Shown here piece by piece: positions 49,487-61,644 of a stretch of 64,000 nt of DNA. The stretch spans positions 6,639,001-6,703,000 of the forward strand of contig CM034126.1 of NCBI GenBank assembly GCA_019914995.1, written 5' to 3'. The notes beneath the pieces were generated by a model. The model had not been told where the DNA came from. It worked only from the letters and a program-made list of their open reading frames with translations, and did no database searches. The DNA comes from Acanthochlamys bracteata. Taxonomy: Eukaryota; Streptophyta; Magnoliopsida; Pandanales; Velloziaceae. The translations under genes were made by a program, and so were the position numbers. Numbering within the stretch: position 1 is the stretch's first letter; every line of letters begins with the position of its first letter.

Positions 49487-51532
49487 TGTCAAGACCCAAA
49501 ACAAGACCCTCATCGGCACTGGACTAAACCGAGTCCAAATAAGGCCCAAATTCGACCCAATCCAGTAAGTATGACCCAAAATTCAATAAAACTAACAATT
49601 TGTCAATATTCAAGAAAATATCGACATGATCTTCACTAAAAACTCAATAGGAAGATCTATGCAAACAACAATAACTATGATTATCCCCAGAAATCCAAAG
49701 CAATAAAAAAATGACTAATATGAAATTCATTTACACAAACACTACTAATGGCTACCGGTAGCTGTAACACCTATTACAATCTAAAATAAATACTATCATA
49801 ATACTGCATACAATAAAGTACAATAAAAATCAATGCCCTTCGAGGATTACAGAGCTAACTACATGCCAAAAAGTTTATGGTATACCCTCCGTACGGTCTC
49901 GATCCAGCAATACTGAATCTGTGGGAGACCATAGAAGAAAAAATAGGGTGAACCCAATCTCAGTGAGATAAAATAGCAGAATGTCTAATTTAGATAGCTA
50001 ATGTATTAACTAGGTATTATAGTGCTATCTGTATGCAGCAGATGCAACGATAGATCAGATTCTAGTAAATCTTGAATCGTCTCACACCGTCTCAGTCCTT
50101 AGCAGAGATACGATAATATGAAACAATATTACGCAACACTCTCAAAGTTATAATATATATATATATATATAGTACACCCATGCAAGCAAGTATATGTAAT
50201 GGTGTATGCGAATACATCAAGTGTAACAGTCATATAAGGTGGCAACCGAGTGAGATCACATCTCCAACTCACATCACGCTACCAGATATATCATACAAAC
50301 ATACATATGCATGGTTGTTAAAATCTCAATTTAAATTTTAAAATCTTACGCTTTTACGATTTTATATCAGTAAAATGATCATACTTGATACAAAATCTCG
50401 ATTTTACTTCAAATCTGTAAGATCCCGATCTTACTTGTGATCTTACGATTTCAGTTTACAAAAAATTTTCATGAATCAGAAGAGCTCTCGACGATTTTGA
50501 GTGAAGCTAAAATAGCTAAAGAAGATCAGTCGTTCGTTTGTAGCGGGTGCGGTTGTGTTTGGTTTATTTCGTGAGGAATTTATTATGAGAGCAAAATATT
50601 TTCTGTATGGTGGTGTTTTGAATTATATTTTTTCTCTTTATTTGAGGCGATAAAGACGGATTGCTTGATTATATAAGGAATTAGATTTTATAAATATGGT
50701 ATAACTATATAAGTGTATATTTATAAATAATGACATAATATGTAAATATATTTGTGATAATGAGCTAAATAGATATAAAAAACTGTTAATGATATAGTTT
50801 ATCTGAACTACAAATATAAAAATTATTAATTTATTATATCAAGATGAAATATAAAAAAATTATGTATTTAATTTCAGTAATTTCAATAAATACTATCTAA
50901 ATTTTTAAAAATATTAAATAAATTTATAAAAATATTATCGATAAGTAAAATCTTACGATTTTACTTAAACTCCCGATTTTACGATCCTACATAAGCAAAA
51001 CGATCCTATATAAAATCCCGATTCTGACAATCTTGGCACAGCCAATAGAACCCAATGAATAGACGACGAGCTTCAATCTTATCGTCGGTGGCCGAAACTG
51101 ACAAAATAACTTCTGGCGGCGAACTCATGCGAAATCAAGTGCCAGAGCTGAAAATCAACGCAAATAAATAAGGGAAAAGACTTATCAAGTTGAGTGGAAC
51201 GTTTATACCTATTTATCGTCGCCGGCGAAAACGGCATGACAAAATCCTAATTTTTCTATCCCGTGCGGCGTAGCTCGCCGAAGCCGTAATAACGATGCCA
51301 AGAGGGAGAAGATGATGGACGGAGTAGCTAGAGGAGATGGCCGTCGTCAGAGAAGGTTGATTTCGCGCTGGAGAGGGCTTGAGCAGTGAGGGCTGGTGGC
51401 GCTGTTGGCAGGCAGAGGGGAAGGAAGAAAAAAGAAAAATAAAAGAAAGAGACATTGTATGTTAGGGACTTTATTTTCAATAATAGCTTTCTTTAATCCA
51501 CAGAACTATAAATATTACCGTTACAATATACA
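49487..51532 (-). mobile_element. Solo-LTR-like element, family X, minus orientation
   Basis: Read on the minus strand it begins TGTATATTGTAACGG at 51532 and ends GGGTCTTGACA at 49487. It aligns with the 44.1-46.6 kb element at both sides: GGCGAGCTACGCCG, GATTTTCAGCTC.GG and ATCGCATGAGTTCGCCGCC near the start; TTGCTTGCATGGGTG and CTCACTGAGA.TGGG near the end. The equivalent of about 44.62-45.72 kb in the plus copy is missing, and an unrelated insert (50312-51036) sits there instead. Its flanks (GCTAA and AGTTG) show no target duplication. Confidence 0.7.
50312..51036. mobile_element. Insert within the minus LTR-like element, TIR-type non-autonomous element
   Basis: The left end GGTTGTTAAAATCTCAATTT roughly matches the reverse complement of the right end, AGATTGTCAGAATCGGGATT. 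Both subterminal parts are full of TACGATTTTA/TAAAATCG/GATCTTACG motifs, while the middle is plain A/T. This pattern fits a non-autonomous hAT-like element. It replaces about 1.1 kb of the host element, so deletion accompanied or preceded insertion. Confidence 0.5.
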
Positions 51533-52979
51533 AGTTGCCATCAGATTGCAACAAATCAACTCCTTCCAAAAAAGGTATCCTTGAGTTTTATTTTCTTGTA
51601 ACTTCACATCTAGTAGTTTCTTATGGGTATAATGCCAATACTGTGAGCTATGTAGTTTACATTAGTTTTAATTATTACACTTCTAACCATGACTAAAATT
51701 ATAACATCAGTTAAAATGAATATTGTATGGTCTTCTTAATGAAGAGATCTAATGAGTTTCCGTTGAAGTGTGCATGTCTCAGTATCATCAGTCCTTAAAA
51801 TATTTTAAAAATTTTTTATTTCTATTTTCTTTAAAAATATATAATGACAAATAAATTTTATGATATTGAGACGTATTACTGAACTAATTAATTTGGTATT
51901 ACGATTAAGAATTTCAATGTAAAGTCAGAAATTAGAATTTGGAAATCTGTATATTTTAACTTTCGGATGCTAATATTTTTGTAATATACATTTTTTTAAC
52001 TGATGGGTAATTTTGGCAACTCTCTAAGTCCAAACTTTATATTCTTTTGTCTCATTATTTATTAGTCGATGTGCTAACATTTATTTTATTTTATTTTGGC
52101 AACTCTACTAATATTATTTAGTTTGTTTATATTTCCCTTCCATTTTCTTCTAGCCACGTACGAGTCCAGAGTTTGGAGTTCCCTCACTGTGCCCGTGCAC
52201 GATCTTCTATTCCTCGCCGCCGGCTGTGGGGACGTCGTTCGCCAATCTTCTTGTTGTCCTACCTTGCCGCCGTTGTCCTCTCAACCGTCGTGGGTAATTG
52301 ATAGGGGTTGGGTAAATACTCAATTATGGACATGGCAGTATATGTAACTACTCGGCGAGTAGAAGTTATGCCGGTTATTATCTATTTACTTTTATTAACA
52401 GTGGTAGCCAATATATTAACTACGTGGCAGTATAAGTCTAATAACATTTGTATTTGCATTATAATTTTTAATCATAGGAGAGACGCTTAGTTACTTAAAA
52501 AAATTTGTTCTTCAAAAAGTGATTTTGAAGAACTATTTACAAATTTTCACTCACTTCACAAGCAATTCGTACTACGGCAGTGCCGGGTTCTTGCAAAAAA
52601 AAAAAAAAAAAAACAAAAATCCTACAACTCCAAACATTCGTAAAACCTGTAAATCACGTCTTATGCTAGCTTAAAGAAAGTTTTAATTTCATCTATTTTC
52701 TTTTATTTCTAATAAAATTGTCATCTTTTTGGTTGTTAATAATACTAAGGGAATGTAAAACGTTAAAGGAAGCTATCTATAATCTCATGCCAAGTTGCCA
52801 ACCCCAAGTACATTTTGTATATCCATATGCACATCCTCCTCACACAACTACGATCCCTATACCCATCTTATAAATAAAATAAAAAGATATAATAATAACA
52901 AAGGACGTACAAAGAAAAAACAAGATTAACAAAGCAAAGAAAGAGTATACAATGATCAATATCCTTTTGTTTATGGTCA
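51533..52979. other. Intergenic downstream of the receptor kinase, no gene called
   Basis: AT-rich, with a GC-richer patch at 52155-52305 that has an open frame but no recognisable protein. A 19-bp poly-A run lies near 52596. The last part (about 52.85-52.98 kb) is probably the receptor kinase's 3' UTR. Confidence 0.4.
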
Positions 52980-55900
52980 TCAGAGAAACTCAGGATCAGG
53001 GGAAGGTGTGAACACAGGCTTCTCCTTATCCTTAGCAGAAGCATTGCTGGCACCGCTGCTCTTCCGCCGTGGTTTGGCTTCACCTAGCATGGTGAGAACG
53101 TCTCTCATCGTTGGTCGATCTTTCGGGAGCTTCGCTGTGCACAGAACAGCAATGCGGAGCACAAGAAGCATCTCTTCTTGTATGTGTTTGGACTGGCCAC
53201 CGATGCTTCGGTCAAGAACTTCTTCTATTCTGTTGCACCGTAGCTTTTCGCGGACCCACCCGACGATGTCTTGGCTCTCACCAAACTCCCGGTCTATCGG
53301 TCTCCGGCCAGTGACAAGTTCCATTAGAACTACTCCGAAGCTGTATATGTCACTCTTCTGATCTACCTTCAAAGTGTAGCCGTACTCTGCATATTGCATG
53401 CATGCAACATACTTAAGCTAGCTCAAAGGAAAAACGGATTCGAGTTTTTTATGGAAACTCATAATTAGATGGTGTGTGTTTTCTGAAGATACTAAAAAGC
53501 ACTAGTACAATTTGGTCGAGTTCATTATTAATAAAAGTGAAATTGAGGTTAAGTGCGCTGAGCGTGATCAATATAGTTGGGGTTTGAAAAAGAAAAAGTT
53601 TGGCAGGAAGCCTTACTCTAACACGGCCAATTTAGGAAATTGTTTCATCTTCTACTCGGTCTAATTGATTATTGATCAATGTAATCTCAACAAAGTAGAT
53701 TGTTTTTGCAACAAGAAATTCCATGTGAACTAAATTTGTTTCAACTCGAATTATTCCCCAATTACTTTGTGGAAATTAATTTTTTTTCTATAAACTAGAA
53801 ATTAAAACTTAGCTAATTTGAAAAGATTAAATTGAATAAAGGCAGGAACCCATGCGAAACTAACCAGGAGCAATGTACCCGTATGATCCGGCGACCACAG
53901 AGACGGTCTCGTTCTTCCGCAACATAATTTTTGCCAGTCCAAAATCGGCAATCCTCGCTTCAAGATTCGCATCGAGCAAGATGTTGTTCGACTTCACATC
54001 TCGGTGGATCACCACCGGGTGACAGTCATGGTGAAGGTAAGCCAACCCCTGCGCCACGCCTGCTGCAACGTTGTACCTTGAGACCCAATCAACGAGCACC
54101 CTCCCTGACGGCGGCCCATGTAAAGCTTCCCATAAACTTCCGTTGGGCATGTACTCGTAGAGTATCATGGTGTCGGTGTCGTTTCGGAGGTAACCCAGCA
54201 GCCGGACTATGTTTCTGTGCCGCAAACGCCCGAGCAATCCTACCTCGCCGGCGATATTGGCCGCCACGCTGCCTGCATCGTCAGTGCTGTTGCTCGTTCT
54301 CCATAGCTTCTTAACGGCAACGGTTGCGTTGTGTCGTGGCATGTCGGCTTTGTAGACGACACCTGTAGCTCCCATTCCGATCACGTTGTTCTCTTTCACG
54401 CAGGCTAGAATTTCGGCGCTAGTAAACTTGAGCCGTTGAAATGCAGTGAGCCGCCAGGGCCATGTCCCGCTCTCCTCGTCGAACCGGTTGATGCAGCATC
54501 CTGCACCACCGTCAACGTACCAGTATTTGTACAGACGTCGGCCGCCGAGAAGTGCTATGGCTATTGCAAGAACCGCAGCAATTCCGACCATCCACCCAGC
54601 GATTATGTGCTTAATGTGCGCCCCACGCGTTCTTCCTGAGGCAACAGACGGAGAGTCCCCGGGGCATGGGGGCAGCACAGCTCCGCATAGACCTGGGTTC
54701 CCGGCGAGATCGACGGGTTTTATTGTCCTCAGCATTCCGTTTGCTGGGACCCGACCAGAGAGCTTGTTGTAGGAAAGATTGAGTGTCTCGAGCGCCGGAG
54801 AGCTGCCGAAGTTCTTCGGAATGGTCCCGGTGAGTTGGTTGTTGGAGAGATCAAGAACAGAGAGAGTCGACATCATTGCGATGGCACGTGGGATCTCTCC
54901 GGTGAAACCATTGTTGCGTAGGCTAAGGCTCACAAGCCGCTCACAGGATCCCAAGCTCGCCGGGATCCGGCCGGTGAGCTTGTTGTTAGACAAGTCGAGG
55001 GCGTTGAGCGATGGGCAGTCCTGGAATTGGTCAGGAATTCCTCCGGTAAGCTGATTGTCGGAAGCCAAGAACGTCTGAAGTGTGGTTATAGACAGTATGC
55101 TTGACGGCATCGTGAGCTGAAGCCTATTATGGGATAAATCTATGAAAGAGAGAGAAGCCGACAAGGCGATATCATCGGGGATCTCGCCGGTCAGGTCATT
55201 ATTGGCGATCTCCAGTCGTTGAAGTTTCGGCAACCGTCCGAGTCCAATCGGGATTGTGCCATTGAGCCTGTTACTTTGCATGCGTACCCGCACCAGAGAC
55301 AAGCAGGTCGTGAGCCCGGCGGGTATTTTACCGGAGAAACGGTTATTGAATAATATGAGCTTCGTGAGATTTCCTCCGTCGCACAAGCCACCGGGAATTT
55401 CCCCGGACAACATGTTCGACGAAACATCAAGCCATTGTAGCGAAGAACTGCGGCCAAGGTTTGCCGGTAATTTGCCAGTCAGTGAATTGTTCCATAACTC
55501 CAGCACCTCCAACCGCGGCAACTCTCCAAATCCAGCGGGCACCGTCCCTTCCAACTTGTTACACATTAGATTCAACAGCTGCAGATTGGTCAGCTGCCCA
55601 AGCTCCGGCGGAATGGTTCCGGTTAACATGTTGTCCGATAAGTCTAACAGGACTAAGGACGAAATGTTGCCTAGCTCCTTTGGGATTTCACCTTCCAAGT
55701 TGTTCTTGTACAAGAAAATCGTGTTGAGCTGCTGCAGCTTGCCAAGCTCCGGCGGTATGAATCCCCCAAGGTTTCCCAACGCCAAGTCAAGGTACTGAAG
55801 TTTTGTCAGGTTGCCGAACTCCGGCGGAATGCTACCTTCAAACTCATTGTAACTAATGATAAGCTTCTCCAACGAGGAGAGCTCGCCAAGCTCCGGCGGA

Positions 55901-56439
55901 AGTCTCCCGGTGAGATTATTCCCTGATAAACCCAAGAACTTCAGCTTCATCAAGTGTCGGTAATTCACCGGAATCGAGCCCTCGAAGAAGCTTCCTCTCA
56001 AGTCGAGAATCTCAAGCTGCGTTGCATTGCCAATGTCCTCCGGAAGAGGGCCGTTGAAGTTGTTGCCGGAGATATTGATAGCAGTCAGCACCAGTGATGA
56101 ACTGAGACCCGAAGGGAATGGGCCGTATAGATTGTTATCACTGAGGTCAAGGTGAACAAGTGCAGGAAGTCGGCGGAAGTCTTCTGTAACATTTCCGGTG
56201 AGGTTAAGGTGTGCGAGAACAAGTCTTTCAACTGCACCAAGGGAATTGCACCGGACGCCAGTCCAGTTGCAGTGCGGCGAGTCAGGTATCCAATCTCTTA
56301 GTGCCCCAATGGGATCTGTCAAGCTGGATTTAATCGAAAGCAATGCGGCGGCTTCACTGTCGTCGACGGCGTGGACTGACACGCCACTACAATAGAACAA
56401 TATTGCCATAGAGAGAAACAAGGTAACGCTTGTACTCAT
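52980..56439 (-). CDS. LRR receptor-like kinase, MIK1/PXL1-like (subfamily XI)
   Basis: Exon 1 is 56439-53865 (858 codons plus 1 nt) and exon 2 is 53386-52980. CCTG/GTTAGT and ATGCAG/AGTACGG join to restore the APE motif ([13 protein letters not shown]), giving 993 aa. A signal peptide ([20 protein letters not shown]) leads into the N-terminal cap with CNWTGVRC. About 20 leucine-rich repeats with the plant LxGxIP consensus follow, then a membrane segment at about 612-633 and the kinase. P-loop [12 protein letters not shown] is at about 687, the Lys in VAVKKLW at about 710, HRDVKSNN at 812 (RD type), DFG at 832. All catalytic residues are present. Order and wording of the repeats closely resemble Arabidopsis MIK1 and PXL1, which act as plasma-membrane receptors, MIK1 in pollen-tube attraction. 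The exact orthologue is not settled. Confidence 0.92.
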
Positions 56440-56711
56440 ATTTGCTCTGCAGCTGATTCTTCTTTTTCTTGTTGTTGTCCTTGGTCTTCTCCTCTAGTTC
56501 TGTGCCATGGTTGGTTTTTTTAATCTCTGCAACAACAGAGACGAAAGACAGGAGAAGAGAAAAGAGTTGGGAAAAGCTGGTTTTGAAGAAGCAGGTTATT
56601 GAAGAGTACTGGTCTAATAAATAAACTGTTATGGTGAATAATTGGGAATTGAATTTGTTTGAAGGTGTTCTTTTTTTTTTCTTTTTTTTTTTTGTCTGGT
56701 TGTACTACCTC

Positions 56712-56801
56712 GTGAGGTCCAGCGTTCTGCAACAGGCTGTTAATGAGAGCATAATCACTTGAGGGATTTTCGAGCTCTATCAAATTATACTCCGACATCA
56801 A
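56712..56801 (-). other. Exon-like 30-codon frame upstream of the receptor kinase
   Basis: ATG at 56801 opens MSEYNLIELENPSSDYALIN and ends in CACGAG/GTAGTA, a possible donor. It could be a first exon of an unknown short gene, an upstream ORF in the kinase leader (with an intron to about 56.45 kb), or chance. No partner exon was found. Confidence 0.2.
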
Positions 56802-56989
56802 ACGTGGGAAAGAATGTGTTAGGATAAGCTATAGCATTATATAGTACGCTCTCCAGTTTATCACCAATAGAATAAACACATTAGTTAATAATATGAGACT
56901 ACGAGAGATGAAAGTTCCTCTCTCTCTCATTGACTCTTCCAACATGACTAAAATCAAACTATTTCATTCGAAGTCAGATTTAATTGTAA

Positions 56990-57555
56990 TCTAATTCCGA
57001 TCAGTTTCTAATTAGACTAAAAATTAAATAGATTCAATCGAATTCAAATTAATTTAAAATAAATATATAATTCTTTATATAATATTTAATATTTAATAAA
57101 TAAAATATTTTAAATAATGACATCAAATTTAATTTAAATTATATTTTTTTAGCCTATCATATTTTGATTAATTTTTTAACTAAATTTTTATATTTTGTAA
57201 CAATTAGTATTTTTCATATTTTGAATATATAATAAATAATAATTTTTATCTATTATATTATTAATTTTTATAATTTTTGTTTTAATAATTTTGATTATTA
57301 AATATATCAATTTAAGTTTGATTTGGTCTTTGATACTAGTGAAATTGGATAGACTCGACTTCTCATGTATATTACCTAGTGTAATTCCTTAATTTAGATA
57401 GCGTATAAGTAGGCCTGACAAAAAATCTCTATATAGCTTGTGTTAAATTAGAGTTGACAATTGATCTATATAAATATATGGATCAGATTAAAGTTGAATT
57501 ATTATAATTATATGAAATGATCTGAATTCGACTTGTTAAAATATATTGCCAACAA
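56990..57555. mobile_element. Family C element, worn second copy
   Basis: The right part (TATATGGATCAGATTAAAGT, then ATTTGAATTCGACTTGTTAA-like text and TATATTGCCAAC) parallels the right end of the 26.15-kb element (AAATGGATCGGATTAGAGTT ... TATATTGCCACGG). The left part carries TTCCGATCAGTTTC and GATTCAATCGAATTC. The core is A/T. It is more diverged than the 26-kb copy. Confidence 0.5.
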
Positions 57556-58182
57556 TAGGAAATCTAGCTTTATAGGTGAATAAGAAGGGGAAAGTTTTTA
57601 AACAGGGTAGATTAGTTCTAGCTTCTAGATTAGCTCGGTGATATCATAAATATTGGTAGCTCAGTTCTACATACAGATCAAGGATAAATGATTGTTTACT
57701 GGTTGAAACTTAGTCTGAAAGGGAGATTAATCTAAATAACTAGTAGGGTGCTTAGAGTAGGATGCCTTTTTTCCTTGAAGTTAAATTTGTTGAAATTTTA
57801 GTTTTCAAACCATCTGCTTCTCTACAAAGGTCAAAACTACCTATTCCTATGAGTGTCAGTACTTAAAGCAAGGGGTCAATGCTAGTAAAGGACATCAACA
57901 ATATATAGCAGCAGCACGACTTATCAAATATATGGCAATATTATCAAACATGAATTTGAAGTTATTTGTTAGATGTAAAGTCAGATAACACTTGAATAGT
58001 ATCATTCTGCTTAAAATCCTTTTAATTATGACAGGAATGAAAGTTCAATATGTCCTGCTAGCTGCTTCAACATTCTCAAGCATCAACTTCAGATCATGTG
58101 TTTGCAGCAAAGAAGTGTTTCAAGAGTCTGAAGCAGCTAATCAGTTTATGACTTATGCTAAATGAAGTAACCCATCCAGTTC
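57556..58182. other. Intergenic, no gene seen
   Basis: Unremarkable AT-rich sequence between two repeats. No splice-bounded coding block was recognised. Confidence 0.4.
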
Positions 58183-58437
58183 GGGAGTGTTTTACTATAC
58201 CACAAATTCTATTTTTTTAAACTCACTTTTAATATAAAATAAAAAAATTTTAAAATAAATTTTTTTCTATCAATTTTTTTTTTAAAATTAATTTTTAAAA
58301 CTTACTATTAATACAAAATTAATATAAAAATTTATTTTTTATTAAAATATTTTTAATTTTAATTTAATTTTTTACACTCACTTTTTGAAATTCAAATTTA
58401 TTTCAAAATTCAAAGTTATTCCAAGATAAACACACCC
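58183..58437. mobile_element. Family B MITE, uninterrupted copy with TTC target duplication
   Basis: GGGAGTGTTTTACTATACC at the left and TTCCAAGATAAACACACCC at the right. TTC lies on both sides (58180-58182 and 58438-58440). The core matches the outer parts of the 27.1-kb element, including AAACTCACTTTTAATATAAA and AAATTAATATAAAAATTTATT-like tracts. This copy gives the full uninterrupted length (255 bp). Confidence 0.7.
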
Positions 58438-61400
58438 TTCATGATCCCAAAAGACTCTTAACCGTTTGAATTAGCTCTTACTTTCTTTCATATGTGTTTT
58501 CATTAGGGAATGAGTTACCTGAAAAATATAGTAACAACATGCTAATAGTTATAATAAACATATAAATAGTCATGTCTGGGGTTGGTGGTTCAGTTGGTGA
58601 ATAGCATGAAGAACCCATTAACACAAAAATCGTCAGCAGGGAATGGATGATTGGTTTCAGTGGGAATCTTTGCATGTTATTTTGCTGTAATAACAACTAA
58701 GAAAGATAATTCTTCAATCATTTCTTCCCCTACTTAAAAAATTGCCTGAGATTAAGTTGCCATTTTTAAGACTTGAAAGGGCAAACACCGGTTCAGTGTT
58801 TGCTGGGGTTACTGCTAATTGCTAGAGACAATGTGAGCTTGGAGCAGAGAGTATACATTGGAACAACAGTTTCAATTAGTGTCGACTTTTATTCCCAATT
58901 GCCTATTTATTCTGAATATTTTGCTATGTTGATTTCTCACTATTCAAACAATAACAATTTTCCCAACTTATGAAATCGCTGCTACCTGCGGGCGCAGCAA
59001 AGGCGTGACATTAGTTCAAATATCAGCAATTAATGTCGATAATCAAAATTTTCTTTTGCAATTATAGATAACTTTGATTTTTATTCCCAATATATATATA
59101 TATATATATATATTGGTTAATTGTATTATGTTTGCAAACTACAGTCTGCCATTCCCGAATGCACAGATTGCATGAAAAATTGTGTTGCTCTTGAATCGCA
59201 TTGCATGAACAATTTTCCCAACTAAGCTTAGAATTGTGAAAATATTTGAAACACTTGAATGGTTTTCTATACTTAAAGCAATAAGGAAGAAAAGGTTTTC
59301 CTTTTTCATTCATTCAAGAGAGAGAGAGAGAGTAGAAGAGGGCAACAAACAAAATGTAAACGCCCAATCATAGAGATCGAGATCGAGATTGAGATGCGTC
59401 CAACAACCGCAATAGCAGTAGCACAACAAGGCAGTAACTCAACTCCTTTGCCACATGCAAACATGCATCACGGACCAAACCAAAACCTTTTCCAATTTTT
59501 TTTCCCCTTCTTTTTTTAGACCATGATTCGCCAAAGTACTAATCTTAACTAATCTATTATCATGACTCTTACACCGTGGGGGGAGCCCATGTGAAACCTT
59601 CTACTTCTGAGCCTTCCTATTCATTAAAATATAAAATTTCAAAAATATTTTGATGTTGATGATTAAGCCATGAAATGAATGTACTCTCCTTTTTAATATG
59701 TATTATTTTGTTTATATTTCAAAACAACTGGATGAAGCTATTGATAACAAGTGTTTGTGTAATGTCAAGGTTGCTAGAATGTAGCGATATTGGCAATACC
59801 AATCATGGGGCCTTTACTTAGAAGGCTTTCTTCTTTCTTTCTGTTGTGATTTTTAATTAATAAGCTTTTTAGGGTGATATCGTTATGTACGAACTTCTAG
59901 ACTAGTTAATGTTTTGAGATAACTATGCATGGGAGAAAGTTGAAGTTGCTATGTATTATTTGAATTTTCCATTATCATGCGGCCAAAGCAACATATATTA
60001 GACTCGAGAGAAGAAGAGTATTACGTTGGTCACTTAATACTAAACTCAACTTTAGCTCGTATAAATGTGCACACTTTTGCTCATTCGACTTAGATGCCCG
60101 TATTGCAGTCGTAATACACCACTTCTGATTACATTTGAGGTTTGCTGAAAATTGGTACATTGAGGTGAATATTTGAAGAACATAAATAATTAGAGCAAAA
60201 TCACAGTGGTCTTATAACACTAAAAGGCTAGTTATTATTTGAATTTTAGCACTGTCTTCTAATGCTTGGATGCTACGGTTTGAGCTTTGAACAATTGAGG
60301 TTGTTTGCATCTGTCCAGAGAAGAAATTGGCTTCTTCGTTGAATTGGTTGGGTTTTGCATATTCGTTCGATGGGCTCCAAAGAGGCCGGGACTGTGAGAA
60401 CCAGTTAGCCCATGTAGATTCAGAACAGAATTTATTAATTTATTTTCTTATACTCAAAAAAGAAAGAAGAAAAAAAAAGAAAAGAGATAGATTACTGTGT
60501 GATACATGGAGGTATACTACAAGTCTATGCACTAGTGGCGCCAATTCCTCTTCGATTTTGTTTGCGATTCTTGAATCAGCAGAACTGAGATTGTGGTTCT
60601 TGTACTTCAATGTTTTTATTTTTCATTCCTAGCTGAAGTTAAATTTCTTAATGTTATTTTCTTTTCTAAGAGACGAGTAAACCATGGTCCTTCAAAAGAG
60701 AAGATAAACAAGAGAGGGTCTTCCCCAACTCAGCAAGTCCACCCAGTAACACTGGCTTGATCACGGTACTTCTCATTGCTGTTATATTTCTTCTAGTTTC
60801 TGTATCTGATTACTTGATAGCTATAGGATTTATACATTTCTCTGAGGGATTGGTTTTCTCGAGGATGTTTTGCATACATATTTCATTCTGGTTAAAGTTT
60901 TTAGTTTAAAACTAAAATGGTAAAGACAAAAAGTACAGAGGTATACCTCTGCTGTTGTTGTGTTTGTTATGAACATTGAGTAATTCTTTTGTGCTCCGAT
61001 GCTGATTTGTGTAAGAACTCATTAGTTAGTTGGCTCTTGGGAGCAAATATATAACAATATCAAATTGAAGGCATAATATTGAATTTAATTGTTATTATTA
61101 CTTTTTTGATCTAACATTATCCTAAATTTCTGTGAATCTGGCATATGATCATTAGGCATCTGAATGGAGTGATATATTATTAGCAGTTGTCATTAGGCAC
61201 AATAATGTCTACTTCAAACTCATCAATCGTCTTCTTTGCTTGTTGTAAGAAGTGCAGTTGTAAGAAGTCATGATTTGCAACCTTTTGTTGCACATATTCT
61301 GAAAATATATGCAATTTTCTTAAAATTACTTGAACCACATGTAGACTCCCAATTATGAGTGTTTTTAGAGTTATTATATTTCAGATGACAGATGACAAAG

Positions 61401-61640
61401 CTTCTGTTTGATTCGTTCTAAGTTGTTACTTTCTTACTTTTTCTTATTCAACCTTGTATTTCTGATTAGGTGGGATAGAATCATTTAGTTAGAAAGAATG
61501 GTCAGACACTAACTACTGGCCCCGGTTTGTCTTGACTATTAACTGCAATTGAAATACCTTTTAAGTACTCTTACAATTAATTTCTGTAGGATGTAGTTCC
61601 ACTATTTTTAGAACCTAATTTGCAGTTCCTAATTTTATTT
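58438..61640. other. Intergenic / upstream part of the decayed hydrolase locus
   Basis: No intact gene. A (TA)12 run lies at about 59090-59113 and a GA run at about 59318-59332. Open frames at 58478-58696 (minus) and 60327-60632 (plus) have some protein-like composition but no recognised family. The latter (NWLGFAYSFDGLQRGRDCEN) might be an upstream exon of the decayed locus on its right; this could not be shown. Confidence 0.35.
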
Positions 61641-61644
61641 AGGT

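Noticed and set aside
52155-52347. GC-richer frame as a gene downstream of the receptor kinase
   Set aside because: No recognised domain or splice partners; could be a worn repeat fragment.
53931-56395. Several plus-strand open frames (60-180 aa) opposite the receptor kinase
   Set aside because: They are antisense shadows of the LRR and kinase exons; they lack any independent domain and follow codon constraints of the minus-strand gene.
58478-58696. Minus-strand 72-aa frame with hydrophobic segments
   Set aside because: Composition is plausible for a small membrane protein, but no splice context, start support or recognised family; kept only as a note.
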